Source of the DNA: Pseudoalteromonas luteoviolacea
GTDB lineage: Bacteria; Pseudomonadota; Gammaproteobacteria; Enterobacterales; Alteromonadaceae
Direction of reading: 5' to 3'
Assembly: GCF_021654285.1 (NCBI RefSeq)
Contig: NZ_JAKFZS010000001.1
Span: forward strand, 264,941 to 328,940
DNA length: 64,000 nt
The notes under the pieces were generated by a model. It worked only from the letters and a program-made list of their open reading frames with translations. It was not told the origin of the DNA and searched no databases. The position numbers and the translations under genes are program-made. Shown piece after piece: positions 9,903 to 19,830 of the stretch; the first letter of the stretch is position 1, and the number at the start of each line of letters is the position of its first letter.

Positions 9903-12191
9903 TTATTCTGCCGTATCGGCTTCTGAGTCGTCTTGTTCAATTAACTCAATTTCAAAGTTATCAACGCGTTGTAAACCTCGAGGTAATTTATTACCACGAC
10001 GACCGCGCTCACCAAAATAGTGCTCTAAGTCCGAGTTCTTGAGCGTTAATTTACGCTTACCTGCATACAGCGTAACTGCACGTCCATCTGGTACTACAGC
10101 GAGTACTTTAACAAATTCTTCCCGTGCTTGTACCTTGGCACTTGGGATTGAGATGATTTTATTTCCCTTACCCTTTGCAAGCTTCGGTAAATCTCTTAAT
10201 GGGAATAATAACATGCGCCCTTCATTAGAAATGGCCATACAGCGATCAGTCGCCACATCATTCACTGAGATGGGCGCAATGAGTTCAGCTCCCTTAGGAA
10301 TACTCACGAGCGCCTTACCATTTTTGTTTTTGCTGACTAAATCATTAAATTCAGCAATAAAACCGTAACCAGCATCAGTTGCCATCAAATAAAGTGCTTG
10401 CTCTTCACCCATCACAACATGTTCAAAGTTCACACCCGCGGCAAGGTTAAAGCGCCCAGTCATAGGCTCCCCCTGACTTCTTGCCGATGGCAAACTATGT
10501 GCATCGGTTGCGAACGCACGGCCTGAACTATCTAAGAAGACCGCTGGCTGATTACTCTTACCTTTAGCTGATGCTTTATAGACATCCCCTGAACGATAAT
10601 TTAAGCCTTCAGCATCAATATCATGACCTTTTGCGAAACGCGCCCACCCCTTTTCAGATAGCACAACGGTGACCGCTTCAGATGGGATTAAGTCTTTTTC
10701 GCTCAGCGCTTTCGCTTCTTGACGTTCAATCACAGGTGAGCGTCTTTCATCGCCATATAACTCTGCCGCTTCTTGGATCTCTTTTTTCATCAAGGTCGAC
10801 ATGCGACGCTCTGAGCCTAAAGTAAGTTCAAGCTTGTCACGCTCTTTGCTCAGCTCGTCTTGCTCACCGCGGATCTTCATCTCTTCAAGCTTCGCCAAGT
10901 GACGAAGTTTCAGATCCAAAATGGCTTCAGCTTGTGTTTCTGATAAACCAAAACGTTTTATAAGCTCCGCTTTTGGATCATCTTCATTTCTAATGATTTC
11001 AATCACTTCATCAATATTCAAAAAGGCGATCATCAAGCCTTCTAGAATATGCAAACGCGCTAAGACTTTATCTAGGCGATATTGCAAACGTCTGCGTACT
11101 GTCTCACGACGGAAGATCAACCACTCAGACAAAATCTGTTGTAGATCTTTAACCTGAGGGCGGCCATCTAGCCCAATCATGTTGAGATTTACACGGTAGT
11201 TTTTCTCAAGATCTGTGGTCGCAAACAAGTGCGCCATCAACGGCTCAGACTTCACCCGATTGGAACGAGGCACTACGACAATGCGCGTCGGATTTTCGTG
11301 ATCTGATTCATCACGTAAATCTGCTACCATAGGCAGCTTCTTCGCGGTCATTTGCGCTGCAATTTGCTCCAGCACTTTTGCACCTGATGTCTGGTGAGGC
11401 AGTGCTGTAATAACAATTTCACCCTGCTCTTCATGGAACACCGCGCGCATCTTAATTGAACCACGACCCGTGGTGTAGATTTTACGAATATCATCTTTTG
11501 GTGTGATGATTTCCGCTTCAGTTGGATAGTCTGGTGCTTGAACAACTTCTAACAACTCTTCTAGCGTTGTTTTTGGCTTGTCTAGCAACATACAACAAGC
11601 AGAAGCTAATTCATTGACATTGTGTGGCGGAATGTCCGTCGCCATACCAACGGCGATACCCGTAACCCCATTTAATAAGATGTGTGGCAGTCTGGCAGGT
11701 AATACTTGCGGCTCTTTCATTGTGCCGTCAAAGTTAGGCACCCAATCCACAGTACCTTGACCAAGCTCTTTGAGTAATACCTCAGAGAATTTAGACAAGC
11801 GCGCTTCTGTATAACGCATTGCCGCAAATGATTTAGGATCGTCAGCAGCACCCCAGTTACCTTGGCCATCGACCAAAGGGTAACGATAAGAGAATGGCTG
11901 CGCCATTAATACCATGGCTTCGTAACAGGCACTGTCGCCATGTGGGTGGTATTTACCTAATACATCACCGACTGTACGTGCTGACTTTTTGTATTTTGCA
12001 GCTGCTGATAAGCCCAATTCACTCATCGCATAAACGATACGACGCTGCACAGGCTTAAGGCCATCACCAATATGTGGCAATGCCCGGTCCATGATCACAT
12101 ACATGGAATAATTTAAGTAGGCGTCTTCAGTAAAACGCCCCATAGGTAATTGTTCTATGCCCTGTAAAGAGAGGGCCTGTGGATCAGTCAT
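9903..12191 (-). CDS. parC: DNA topoisomerase IV subunit A
   Basis: ParC is the breakage-reunion subunit of topoisomerase IV, which decatenates replicated chromosomes. The catalytic Tyr is Y127 in AMRYTEARL. The quinolone-determining region [10 protein letters not shown] has Ser87 and Glu91, matching E. coli S80 and E84, so these positions look wild type. The C-terminal part has degenerate beta-pinwheel repeats and an acidic tail. The length is 762 residues. It lies 18 bp after parE and is probably co-transcribed with it. Confidence 0.96.
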   Translation of the reverse strand: MTDPQALSLQGIEQLPMGRFTEDAYLNYSMYVIMDRALPHIGDGLKPVQRRIVYAMSELGLSAAAKYKKSARTVGDVLGKYHPHGDSACYEAMVLMAQPFSYRYPLVDGQGNWGAADDPKSFAAMRYTEARLSKFSEVLLKELGQGTVDWVPNFDGTMKEPQVLPARLPHILLNGVTGIAVGMATDIPPHNVNELASACCMLLDKPKTTLEELLEVVQAPDYPTEAEIITPKDDIRKIYTTGRGSIKMRAVFHEEQGEIVITALPHQTSGAKVLEQIAAQMTAKKLPMVADLRDESDHENPTRIVVVPRSNRVKSEPLMAHLFATTDLEKNYRVNLNMIGLDGRPQVKDLQQILSEWLIFRRETVRRRLQYRLDKVLARLHILEGLMIAFLNIDEVIEIIRNEDDPKAELIKRFGLSETQAEAILDLKLRHLAKLEEMKIRGEQDELSKERDKLELTLGSERRMSTLMKKEIQEAAELYGDERRSPVIERQEAKALSEKDLIPSEAVTVVLSEKGWARFAKGHDIDAEGLNYRSGDVYKASAKGKSNQPAVFLDSSGRAFATDAHSLPSARSQGEPMTGRFNLAAGVNFEHVVMGEEQALYLMATDAGYGFIAEFNDLVSKNKNGKALVSIPKGAELIAPISVNDVATDRCMAISNEGRMLLFPLRDLPKLAKGKGNKIISIPSAKVQAREEFVKVLAVVPDGRAVTLYAGKRKLTLKNSDLEHYFGERGRRGNKLPRGLQRVDNFEIELIEQDDSEADTAE

Positions 12192-12209
12192 GACACACCT
12201 TACTTCTTG

Positions 12210-14099
12210 TTATACCTCGGCTTTATCGCCATGTTGCTCTAACCAAGCCTTTCTGTCACCAGAGCGTTTCTTCGCCAGTAGCATATCCATCATTTCTAAT
12301 GTTTGCTCTTGCTCATCTAATGTGAGCTGAACCAAGCGGCGAGTATTCGGATCCATCGTCGTTTCACGCAATTGCATTGGGTTCATTTCACCCAAACCTT
12401 TAAAGCGTTGAACGTTGACTTTGCCACGTTTCTTTTCGGCTTCAATACGATCTAAAATGCCCCGTTTTTCATCTTCATCCAGGGCGTAAAATACTTCTTT
12501 GCCGACATCAATTCTAAATAGCGGCGGCATAGCAACGTACACGTGCCCCGCCTGTACTAAGGTTGGGAAATGCTTAACAAATAGTGCACACAACAGCGTT
12601 GCAATGTGCAGTCCGTCGGAGTCCGCATCAGCAAGAATACACACCTTGCCATAACGCAACGTCGATAAATCAGTTGAATCTGGGTCGATACCAAGCGCAA
12701 CGGAAATGTCATGCACTTCTTGTGACGCCAAGATCTGACCTGAATCCACTTCCCACGTATTTAAGATTTTACCACGCAGTGGCATAATGGCTTGAAACTC
12801 TCTATCACGTGCTTGCTTAGCTGATCCGCCCGCAGAGTCACCCTCTACCAAAAATATTTCTGAACGCTCTGTCTCACTGCCTGAACAATCAGTGAGCTTA
12901 CCTGGCAGTGCCGGTCCACTGGTGACCTTTTTACGTACCACCTTTTTCGCTGCACGCAAACGCTTTTGCGCATTGCTGATACACAGCTCAGCTAATAGCT
13001 CTGCTGTTTCTGTGTGCTCGTTGAGCCATAAACTAAATGCGTCTTTCACTATGCCTGACACAAAGGTTGCACATGAGCGAGACGACAGTTTTTCTTTCGT
13101 TTGGCCCGCAAACTGTGGGTCTTGCATCTTAACAGATAAAACGTAGCTACATTTATCCCACACGTCATCTGGCGTTAATTTTACGCCTCTTGGTAACAAG
13201 TTACGGAATTCACAGAACTCTCGCATTGCTTCAAGCAAGCCTTGCCTTAAGCCATTCACATGCGTACCGCCCTGCGCGGTTGGGATCAAGTTCACATAAC
13301 TTTCAGCTATCGACTCGCCTCCCTCAGGTAGCCAGTGCAGTGCCCAATCAACCCCTTCTGTTGAGCCACTAAAGCTCCCAGTAAATGGCGATTTAGGTAG
13401 CACTTCTAAATCTTTTGCACTGTCACTTAAATAGTCTTCTAAACCAGATTCATAATGCCATTCTTGCGTTTCTTTGGTTTGCTTATTAATAAAACGAATA
13501 CGTAAGCCCGGGCATAAAACAGCTTTCGCTTTAAGTAAATGATTTAGCTTGGTCAAAGAGAAATTAGCAGAGTCGAAGTAGCTCGCATCAGGCCAAAATT
13601 GTACAGAAGTACCGGTATTGCGTTTGCCTACGCTGCCAGTGACTTCTAAATCCTGAACTTTATCACCGTTTTCAAAAGCTATTTCATATTGCTGAGCATC
13701 TCGTTTAACGGTGACCTCTACTCGCGTAGATAAGGCATTAACAACAGAGATACCTACCCCATGCAAACCACCAGAAAACTGATAGTTTTTATTTGAAAAT
13801 TTACCACCAGCATGAAGCTTAGTCAGGATCAATTCAACGCCTGGGATCCCCTCTTCAGGGTGAACATCCACGGGCATGCCTCGACCGTCATCAATGACTT
13901 GCAATGAATTGTCTTCATGCAAAATTACATCAATCTTGCTTGCATGCCCTGCAAGTGCTTCATCGACACTGTTATCAATGACTTCTTGGCCCAAATGATT
14001 GGGCCTAGTGGTGTCTGTGTACATTCCAGGGCGGCGTTTAACCGGCTCTAAGCCATTCAACACCTCAATGGCTTCTGCGTTATAATTTTGCTGACTCAT
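12210..14099 (-). CDS. parE: DNA topoisomerase IV subunit B
   Basis: ParE is the ATPase subunit of topoisomerase IV. A GHKL ATP-binding domain has VIDNSVDEALAGHA and DDGRGMPVDVHPEEG. The transducer follows, and then a TOPRIM domain with EGDSAGGSAKQARDR and the metal site DADSDGLH. The length is 629 residues, as in E. coli (630). It sits between yqiA and parC in the conserved nudF-to-parC block. Confidence 0.96.
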   Translation of the reverse strand: MSQQNYNAEAIEVLNGLEPVKRRPGMYTDTTRPNHLGQEVIDNSVDEALAGHASKIDVILHEDNSLQVIDDGRGMPVDVHPEEGIPGVELILTKLHAGGKFSNKNYQFSGGLHGVGISVVNALSTRVEVTVKRDAQQYEIAFENGDKVQDLEVTGSVGKRNTGTSVQFWPDASYFDSANFSLTKLNHLLKAKAVLCPGLRIRFINKQTKETQEWHYESGLEDYLSDSAKDLEVLPKSPFTGSFSGSTEGVDWALHWLPEGGESIAESYVNLIPTAQGGTHVNGLRQGLLEAMREFCEFRNLLPRGVKLTPDDVWDKCSYVLSVKMQDPQFAGQTKEKLSSRSCATFVSGIVKDAFSLWLNEHTETAELLAELCISNAQKRLRAAKKVVRKKVTSGPALPGKLTDCSGSETERSEIFLVEGDSAGGSAKQARDREFQAIMPLRGKILNTWEVDSGQILASQEVHDISVALGIDPDSTDLSTLRYGKVCILADADSDGLHIATLLCALFVKHFPTLVQAGHVYVAMPPLFRIDVGKEVFYALDEDEKRGILDRIEAEKKRGKVNVQRFKGLGEMNPMQLRETTMDPNTRRLVQLTLDEQEQTLEMMDMLLAKKRSGDRKAWLEQHGDKAEV

Positions 14100-14132
14100 A
14101 AATGCTACTGACTAATTTTAGTTCTAACTGTT

Positions 14133-14690
14133 TTATTTAATTTTAAGAAAGTTGGCAAGGCGACTAAAATGCCTCTCAAAGCCGATGAAACTATGGTCGC
14201 CACCAAATTCAATGATTGATGGACAGTCTCGATAATAATTTACAGCATCTTGATAAGGTAACACTTCATCTGCTGTTTGTTGCAATAGAAAAAGATTACT
14301 TGGCATTGAGAGCGTTTCAATATGCATGTGCTGCAATGCCGTCATATGTTCTATTGTAAGTTCATAATTCAATTCTTGATAGGGATTATACTGAGGACCA
14401 AGGTAATCCCATAGTAATTTGTCTGGTCGTACAGCCGGATTGACCACTACCGCACGTAAATTAAACGCTTGTGATAAACATGTGGCAAAAAAACCACCCA
14501 AAGAACTACCAACTAGCGCACACTCATCATCAATGATACTTTCCAGCTGAAGCATTGCAATACGCGGATCATAATGTAACCGAGGAACTAGGTATTCACA
14601 ACGGTCTTTAAAATACGCCCCCAGTTGCTGCGCTTTAAACGACTTTTCTGAACTGTTAAACCCGTGGATATAAATTACTTTACTAACCAT
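14133..14690 (-). CDS. yqiA: YqiA-like alpha/beta hydrolase (esterase)
   Basis: This is a small cytosolic alpha/beta hydrolase. YIHGFNSS near the N-terminus and the nucleophile elbow G61-S-S63-L-G65 identify the YqiA family, and GGDHSF near the C-terminus supplies the catalytic His. The start at 14690 (MVSKVIYIHG, 185 residues) has AGAGGT upstream. The open frame continues 25 codons upstream inside cpdA but shows no homology there. It overlaps the cpdA 3' end by 16 bp, which suggests translational coupling. The natural substrate is unknown. Confidence 0.9.
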   Translation of the reverse strand: MVSKVIYIHGFNSSEKSFKAQQLGAYFKDRCEYLVPRLHYDPRIAMLQLESIIDDECALVGSSLGGFFATCLSQAFNLRAVVVNPAVRPDKLLWDYLGPQYNPYQELNYELTIEHMTALQHMHIETLSMPSNLFLLQQTADEVLPYQDAVNYYRDCPSIIEFGGDHSFIGFERHFSRLANFLKIK

Positions 14691-15448
14691 CTTACCTCTG
14701 TCTGCACACCTGCCGGTGACCAATTGATAAGTCGATAGCCAGCTCCTAAGTCTTGTTGCTGCCAATCACTGGTATGTTTCGTAAACTGGATTGACGTCGC
14801 GGGGGTTGCGTAAACAGGAAGCTCTCTGAAACTAAAAACATATTCATTATGTACATGACCATGAAAAAGCGCCAAAACATGTTCTGAATCGACCAGCGTG
14901 TTTAGCAATTGCGGACCATTTTCTAGCATATGCTTATCTAAATAGCCTTGGATAGATAATGGGTTATGATGACAAAAGACAAGACTTGGTACAGCGCACT
15001 GTTGTTGTATTTCTGATAAATGCCTTTCGGTTACCCAGCCCGCGGGTGTAGCCCCTTTGCTATTTACTAACAATATTTGTCCCAACTTAAAACTCATTTT
15101 TTTCGCAGATACTATTTGGCCTTGGCTGATTTCATTTAAATACGCGATGTCATCATGATTGCCCGGCAACCAAAATACAGGACATTGTAAATCCGACTCA
15201 CTCACTAGAGACGCAAACAATTGATAAGAACCAAAAGTATGATCTTGGGTAAGGTCTCCGCCGAAAATCACCGCATCTAAATTTTGCTGTGCTAAATCGA
15301 TCAGAACGTGTTTAAAGTGCTCAGCTGTCTTAACTGAAAAATACTCACCATCTACATGATCAAACAGGTGAGTATCTGTAATATGGGCAAGCCTTAATCG
15401 TGTTTGGTCGAAGTGATATGCTTCATTAAACCAATCCATTATTGACAT
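14675..15448 (-). CDS. cpdA: 3',5'-cyclic-AMP phosphodiesterase (CpdA type)
   Basis: This is a class III metallophosphodiesterase expected to hydrolyse cAMP. All dimetal motifs are visible in order: DTHLF (D-x-H), GGDLTQD, GNHDD, CHHNP and GHVHNE. The length is 257 residues. The Met at 15439 is an alternative start. It overlaps the upstream DUF1249 gene (by 23 bp) and the downstream yqiA, giving a tight operon of nudF, yqiB, cpdA, yqiA and parE. Confidence 0.9.
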   Translation of the reverse strand: MSIMDWFNEAYHFDQTRLRLAHITDTHLFDHVDGEYFSVKTAEHFKHVLIDLAQQNLDAVIFGGDLTQDHTFGSYQLFASLVSESDLQCPVFWLPGNHDDIAYLNEISQGQIVSAKKMSFKLGQILLVNSKGATPAGWVTERHLSEIQQQCAVPSLVFCHHNPLSIQGYLDKHMLENGPQLLNTLVDSEHVLALFHGHVHNEYVFSFRELPVYATPATSIQFTKHTSDWQQQDLGAGYRLINWSPAGVQTEVRWLVK

Positions 15449-15908
15449 CCCAATCTAGTGGTACGCGGCCATTTTCAACACATGCCAACAACCAGTCACC
15501 TAAAAACGCATTGAGCTGATACTTTTCATCTTTATGGTGCATACCCGGATTCGGGTAGCGGTACGAAGGCTTCACACGTTGATGGTAATTATGCTGATAT
15601 ACTTCAGCAACTTTTGCATCGTGATACAACCTCACGGCCAACTCAAATTGCCCTAGGTGGCTGCTCAAACTGTGCTGCTGAGTAATTTTTATGTCTGTCG
15701 TGTATTTTTCTACACTGTCTACTGATATGAAAAAATCCATTGAACCAATTTTAATTTGGCGACTCGACCCCACCGTTTCTTCAGGCAGCACCTTAAGTGC
15801 ACGCAAATAATTACGCTCACACAAGGTGATGTACTTTGGTAAAGACTGAACATAACCTCGACTTACTGCGTTGCCGTTATGCTCTTTATGATGGATTAAA
15901 TCAGACAA
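15426..15908 (-). CDS. yqiB: DUF1249 family protein (YqiB)
   Basis: This cytosolic protein of 160 residues belongs to the conserved but uncharacterised YqiB/DUF1249 family. Shared blocks with E. coli YqiB include the N-terminal LCERNYLRALKVLP, VRLYHDAKVAEV, RYPNPGMHHKDEKYQLN and FLGDWL. It keeps its usual place between nudF and cpdA. Its role is unknown. Confidence 0.88.
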   Translation of the reverse strand: MSDLIHHKEHNGNAVSRGYVQSLPKYITLCERNYLRALKVLPEETVGSSRQIKIGSMDFFISVDSVEKYTTDIKITQQHSLSSHLGQFELAVRLYHDAKVAEVYQHNYHQRVKPSYRYPNPGMHHKDEKYQLNAFLGDWLLACVENGRVPLDWDVNNGLV

Positions 15909-15923
15909 AGCGACTCCTATTTA

Positions 15924-16544
15924 CTACTTAAAAGACAACTTGGGTTTGTTTAGCGCTAACCATTGTAGACTAATCACTGTCGCAGCGTTATCTATTTCCT
16001 CTGATTCTAACCTACACATCGCCTCATCAAATGGCATAATATGGGTTTTTATATCTTCCCCTTCTTCAGGCAAACCAAATGTGCCACCTTGATAGTCTCG
16101 CAAATTTACTTGTGCAAGATATAGATATAAACGCTCTGTTGTGCCACCGGGACTGGATAAATATGAACACATGTAATGCAACTCAGTGAGATCTAACCCT
16201 GCTTCTTCTTGCGCTTCTTTTCGAGCTACGGCTTCTAAGTCTTCACAGCCTTCAGCCATACCTGCGATACATTCTAACAGCCAAGGTGAGTCTTTCGTCG
16301 CCAACGCGCCAATTCTTATTTGCTCTATCAATAATATCTCATCACTAACAGGATCATAAGGAAGGACTGCGACGGCATGCCCTCGCTCTAGGATTTCCCT
16401 TCTGATCGGTTCACTCACCCCTCCGGCAAATAACGCATGCTCAAATACATATTCCTCTATTTTGAAAAAACCATCGTACAGTACCTTGTTGGGAGATGCC
16501 TTGAACATCAAATTTTCTCGGTTGTACTGGCTAATTTCTTTCAT
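15924..16544 (-). CDS. nudF: ADP-ribose pyrophosphatase (Nudix)
   Basis: NudF hydrolyses ADP-ribose to AMP and ribose 5-phosphate. The Nudix box begins GMAEGCEDLEAVARKEAQEE and continues AGL; the usual Arg of the REUxEE core is Lys here, a conservative change. The N-terminal HALFAGG and VLPYDPVSDEILLIEQIR strands are typical of the family. The length is 206 residues. It heads the minus-strand operon that runs to parE/parC and is divergent from tolC. Confidence 0.93.
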   Translation of the reverse strand: MKEISQYNRENLMFKASPNKVLYDGFFKIEEYVFEHALFAGGVSEPIRREILERGHAVAVLPYDPVSDEILLIEQIRIGALATKDSPWLLECIAGMAEGCEDLEAVARKEAQEEAGLDLTELHYMCSYLSSPGGTTERLYLYLAQVNLRDYQGGTFGLPEEGEDIKTHIMPFDEAMCRLESEEIDNAATVISLQWLALNKPKLSFK

Positions 16545-16755
16545 ATTTCATCCTACATTCATTAAACGGGGTTTAATCTAAGCTATTTTATCCCCATAAC
16601 GTTCTTAATTAACGTGAGTATACCTAGCATGTGAACTTGCTAAGTATTATATTCTGTTACACTTGTTTTGCCTTTATCTCTGGTTAGCCGTTGGGATTTT
16701 GTCTTAAAACAAGGTAACATGCTGACATCAAAATTGTCTAAGGACTGCACAAATA

Positions 16756-18105
16756 ATGAAAAAAACCATTTTATCTATGCTGGTTGGCTTGAGCTGTGCT
16801 TTGTCAAGCAACGCCGTTAACGCAGAAGACTTATTACAAGTATACGATATTGCAACTGCAAATGATCCTACTGTTTTACGTGCGAAGGCAAATGCGGACG
16901 CGCAGAAATATGCTCAAGACAGCGCACTCGGTGAACTATTACCTTCTCTAAGCTTAAATTTCCGTTACTCTGATACAGACACAACTGGTGCGCCTCTCTC
17001 AGAAAATGACGCAACAAGTTACCAACTGGTTGACAGTTGGAGTGACTCTTTTAGCCGTACTCTAACACTGAGCCAAACCATTTTTAACATGGGTATCTGG
17101 GAAAGCCTGACAATTGCAGAGAAACGTGCAATGCAGTCTTTAACACAATACGAGCAAGAGAAGCAAAATCTGATTGTACGCATTGCTCAAGGTTATTTCG
17201 ACGTCTTAAGTGAACTTGATAAATTAGAGTTTGTGCAAGCTGAAAAACGCGCTATTGAACGTCAGCTAGAGCAAACTAAACAACGTTATGAAGTCGGTTT
17301 GACGGCAATCACCGATGTACACGAAGCACAAGCTCAATTTGACCAATCTGTGGCCAATGAGATTGTTGCAACAAATGATGTAGAAACGGCTCGTGAAACG
17401 CTTCGTACGATTACAGGTAAATACCACTCAAAGCTAAACGCTCTGAATACAGATAAATTTTCTACCGTTAAACCAAATAAAAAATCAGATGACTTTATCG
17501 GTATTGCTAAAGAGAAAAATTTAGCACTCCAAGTTGCAAAAGCATCTTTAGAAATTGCAGAAGATCAGATCGATTTAGCGCAGGCAGGCCATTACCCAAC
17601 GCTTTCACTAACAGCAACTCATGGTGATTCACTTGATAACTCACCAAATAGAGAGCTAGCGCCACGTGGGGATTCTACAAACATTCGTTTGGACTTGAAT
17701 GTGCCAATCTATTCTGGTGGCCGCACCGTCGCTGCTACCGATCAAGCACGCACTCTTTATGTTGCTGCAAGCGAAGATTTAGAAGCATCGATGCGTAACG
17801 TGACACGCTCAGTTATCACATCATACAACCAAGTAATGTCAAATGTTGCGACTTATCGTGCACTTGAACAAGCGGTTGTTTCAGCTGAAAGTGCATTACA
17901 AGCGACTGAAGCAGGTTTTGAAGTAGGTACCCGTACAATTGTAGATGTACTAGTTAGCACACAAAACCTATATAGGGCAAAACGAGACTTAGCTAACTTG
18001 CGTTATAGATATATTGTTTCAACGCTACAGTTAAAACAAGCGTCAGGCGAATTAAGCCGAGCAGATTTAGAAGCGATCAACAGAGGCCTTCAAGCTGCGC
18101 TTTAA
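16756..18105 (+). CDS. tolC: Outer-membrane channel protein TolC
   Basis: TolC forms the trimeric outer-membrane and periplasmic tunnel for RND efflux pumps and type I secretion. A signal peptide (MKKTILSMLVGLSCALSSNA, cut near NAEDLL) is followed by two homologous OEP repeats. Conserved blocks include LSQTIFNMG, RYEVGLTAITDVHEAQAQ and VGTRTIVDVLVSTQNLYRA. The length is 449 residues, without the long C-terminal tail of the E. coli protein. It is divergent from nudF with 211 bp between them. Confidence 0.94.
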   Translation: MKKTILSMLVGLSCALSSNAVNAEDLLQVYDIATANDPTVLRAKANADAQKYAQDSALGELLPSLSLNFRYSDTDTTGAPLSENDATSYQLVDSWSDSFSRTLTLSQTIFNMGIWESLTIAEKRAMQSLTQYEQEKQNLIVRIAQGYFDVLSELDKLEFVQAEKRAIERQLEQTKQRYEVGLTAITDVHEAQAQFDQSVANEIVATNDVETARETLRTITGKYHSKLNALNTDKFSTVKPNKKSDDFIGIAKEKNLALQVAKASLEIAEDQIDLAQAGHYPTLSLTATHGDSLDNSPNRELAPRGDSTNIRLDLNVPIYSGGRTVAATDQARTLYVAASEDLEASMRNVTRSVITSYNQVMSNVATYRALEQAVVSAESALQATEAGFEVGTRTIVDVLVSTQNLYRAKRDLANLRYRYIVSTLQLKQASGELSRADLEAINRGLQAAL

Positions 18106-18113
18106 TTGCATTC

Positions 18114-18149
18114 AATATCAGATCAGCAGGTCGCTGGTCTGATATTTCC
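18114..18149 (+). terminator. Probable tolC terminator
   Basis: A 14-bp stem with one G-T pair (AATATCAGATCAGC / GCTGGTCTGATATT) starts 9 bp after the tolC stop. It ends in a short T run. Confidence 0.6.
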
Positions 18150-18230
18150 TACCATTCTCTCCCGCCACTTGAGCATCACAGCCGTTATCGATAAACTACG
18201 CTCTTTTAAAGCTGTACGAGAGTATTTCAC

Positions 18231-19154
18231 TTGGTCCATAATCCAACATTTAAACTGCAATTTTTAGCACCTAAGTTCTGGCTAACTTGGATCGGTGTTA
18301 TCGTTTTATACTCTTTGTCTTGGCTACCACAAAATATGCAATTCATGCTTGGCAGGCTGCTCGGTCGAATTGTGCATCGCTTTTTGAAAAAACGTCGCAA
18401 AATTGCAGAAGTCAACCTTAAGCTTTGCTTTCCTGACATGGACGAGCAACAACGAAATGCCATGGTATTAAAAAATATGGAAAATACCGGCATTGCCACA
18501 TTCGAAACCGGCATGGCTTGGTGGTGGCCTGAATGGCGAGTTAAGCGCGCAGTCGGATCGATTTCAGGGTTAGAGCACTTTGAAACTGCACGTAACAATG
18601 GCAAAGGTGTCTTACTCCTTGTGCCGCATATGCTGCATTTAGAAATGTTAGGAAGAGTACTGGGCACAGATACTCAAGGTATTGGTTTTTATCGCCCCCA
18701 TAATAACCCTCTTATGGAATATTTCATGACCAAGGGCCGATTACGCTCTAACGAATTTTTAATCGGCAAACGAGATGTAAAAGGGTTGCTCAAAGCGCTT
18801 CATAATAAAAAGGTATGCTATTACCTGCCAGATCAAGACTATGGTAGAAAGCGCTGCGAATTTGCTCCATTTTTTGCTGTGCCAGATGCAGCAACTACAA
18901 CTGGTACATTGCTATTTGCTTCTAGTAAAAAGTGTGAGACATTGAGCTTAGTGGGTTTACGTGATAAACAAGGTAAATACCATATCACTATTAAGCCAGC
19001 GATGGCTGAGTTTCCAAGTGATAATGAAAATCATGATGTCACTCGAGTCAACAAGCGAATGGAGCAATCCATCATGGAAGCACCTGAGCAATATATGTGG
19101 TTACATAGGCGCTTCAAAACACGACCTGATAAAGATGCGCCTTCGTATTATTAG
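18231..19154 (+). CDS. LpxL-type lipid A acyltransferase
   Basis: This inner-membrane late acyltransferase adds a secondary acyl chain to Kdo2-lipid IVA. It has the H-x4-E motif (HMLHLE), YRPHNNPL, GRLRSN, PDQDYG and APEQYMWLHRRFKTRP, in the same order as E. coli LpxL. The only start that preserves the N-terminal alignment is a TTG at 18231, which gives 307 residues against 306 in E. coli. No strong Shine-Dalgarno precedes it, so translation may be weak. LpxL and LpxM-like members are hard to separate, so no symbol is given. Confidence 0.88.
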   Translation: MVHNPTFKLQFLAPKFWLTWIGVIVLYSLSWLPQNMQFMLGRLLGRIVHRFLKKRRKIAEVNLKLCFPDMDEQQRNAMVLKNMENTGIATFETGMAWWWPEWRVKRAVGSISGLEHFETARNNGKGVLLLVPHMLHLEMLGRVLGTDTQGIGFYRPHNNPLMEYFMTKGRLRSNEFLIGKRDVKGLLKALHNKKVCYYLPDQDYGRKRCEFAPFFAVPDAATTTGTLLFASSKKCETLSLVGLRDKQGKYHITIKPAMAEFPSDNENHDVTRVNKRMEQSIMEAPEQYMWLHRRFKTRPDKDAPSYY

Positions 19155-19185
19155 AAATTAATCAACGACGTCGAACTAAAATAAA

Positions 19186-19794
19186 ATGGCTAGAAAAAAT
19201 AAAAAACGAATATCGGCAATGTGGTTTTGGACTAGGCACCTTACACTAGGCGCAGTACTCGTGTGGGCAGCGTATTATTTTTTATACGGTAATATACCAA
19301 AAATGGAGTTCAAGGAAACGACAAATGCCGCGGCCCAAGGCCTATCACAGTTTTACGCTAATTATAGAAACCGCGTTAATGAACGTGACACTGAGCGGGA
19401 AAAATTTGTGATGGATATTGGTAAACCCACTTTCCCACTCGATGATGCACTCGCTCAGCGCGGGCTCGTTGTGAAGCCGACGCATCAAAGGTGGACGGGA
19501 GAAAGTCAACCTCGCCGTTTTGAGATGGGTAATACGTTAAAAAGCGTACTCACCAATTATGCAAAAAAAGAAGACATCGAACTATTTTGGTACCTGAGTA
19601 AAGATTATGTTGTAAAACAAAACTTTCGCGTTGACTCAGATTTTGTCAGTGCCCTGTATCAAGTCGGTCGTGCCATCAATGATGATTTTGAATTCGAGGT
19701 ATATACCTTTTTCTGCCACCGCCAACGTGCCGCTGTGATAACAGAAAAACCCTCCGTCTTCGTGCGTGAAAATTGTCGCAGATTAACAAACTAA
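19186..19794 (+). CDS. TcpQ-domain inner-membrane-anchored protein
   Basis: This 202-residue protein has one transmembrane segment (about 13-33), a spacer, and a C-terminal domain with GNTLKSVLTNYAKKEDIELF followed by WYLSKDYVV. That is the pattern of the TcpQ C-terminal domain found in pilus and secretion accessory proteins. It starts 31 bp after the lpxL-like gene and is likely co-transcribed with it. No pilus genes adjoin it, so its partner is unknown. The family call is from motif shape only. Confidence 0.6.
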   Translation: MARKNKKRISAMWFWTRHLTLGAVLVWAAYYFLYGNIPKMEFKETTNAAAQGLSQFYANYRNRVNERDTEREKFVMDIGKPTFPLDDALAQRGLVVKPTHQRWTGESQPRRFEMGNTLKSVLTNYAKKEDIELFWYLSKDYVVKQNFRVDSDFVSALYQVGRAINDDFEFEVYTFFCHRQRAAVITEKPSVFVRENCRRLTN

Positions 19795-19806
19795 GTGCTG
19801 ATTTTA

Positions 19807-19830
19807 AGGCCTACTACTGCAAGTAGGCCT
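19807..19830. terminator. Hairpin at the convergent ends of the TcpQ gene and glnE
   Basis: The inverted repeat AGGCCTACT/AGTAGGCCT overlaps the glnE stop codon at 19814-19816 and follows the TcpQ-gene stop by 12 bp. T tracts are short on both sides. Confidence 0.5.
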
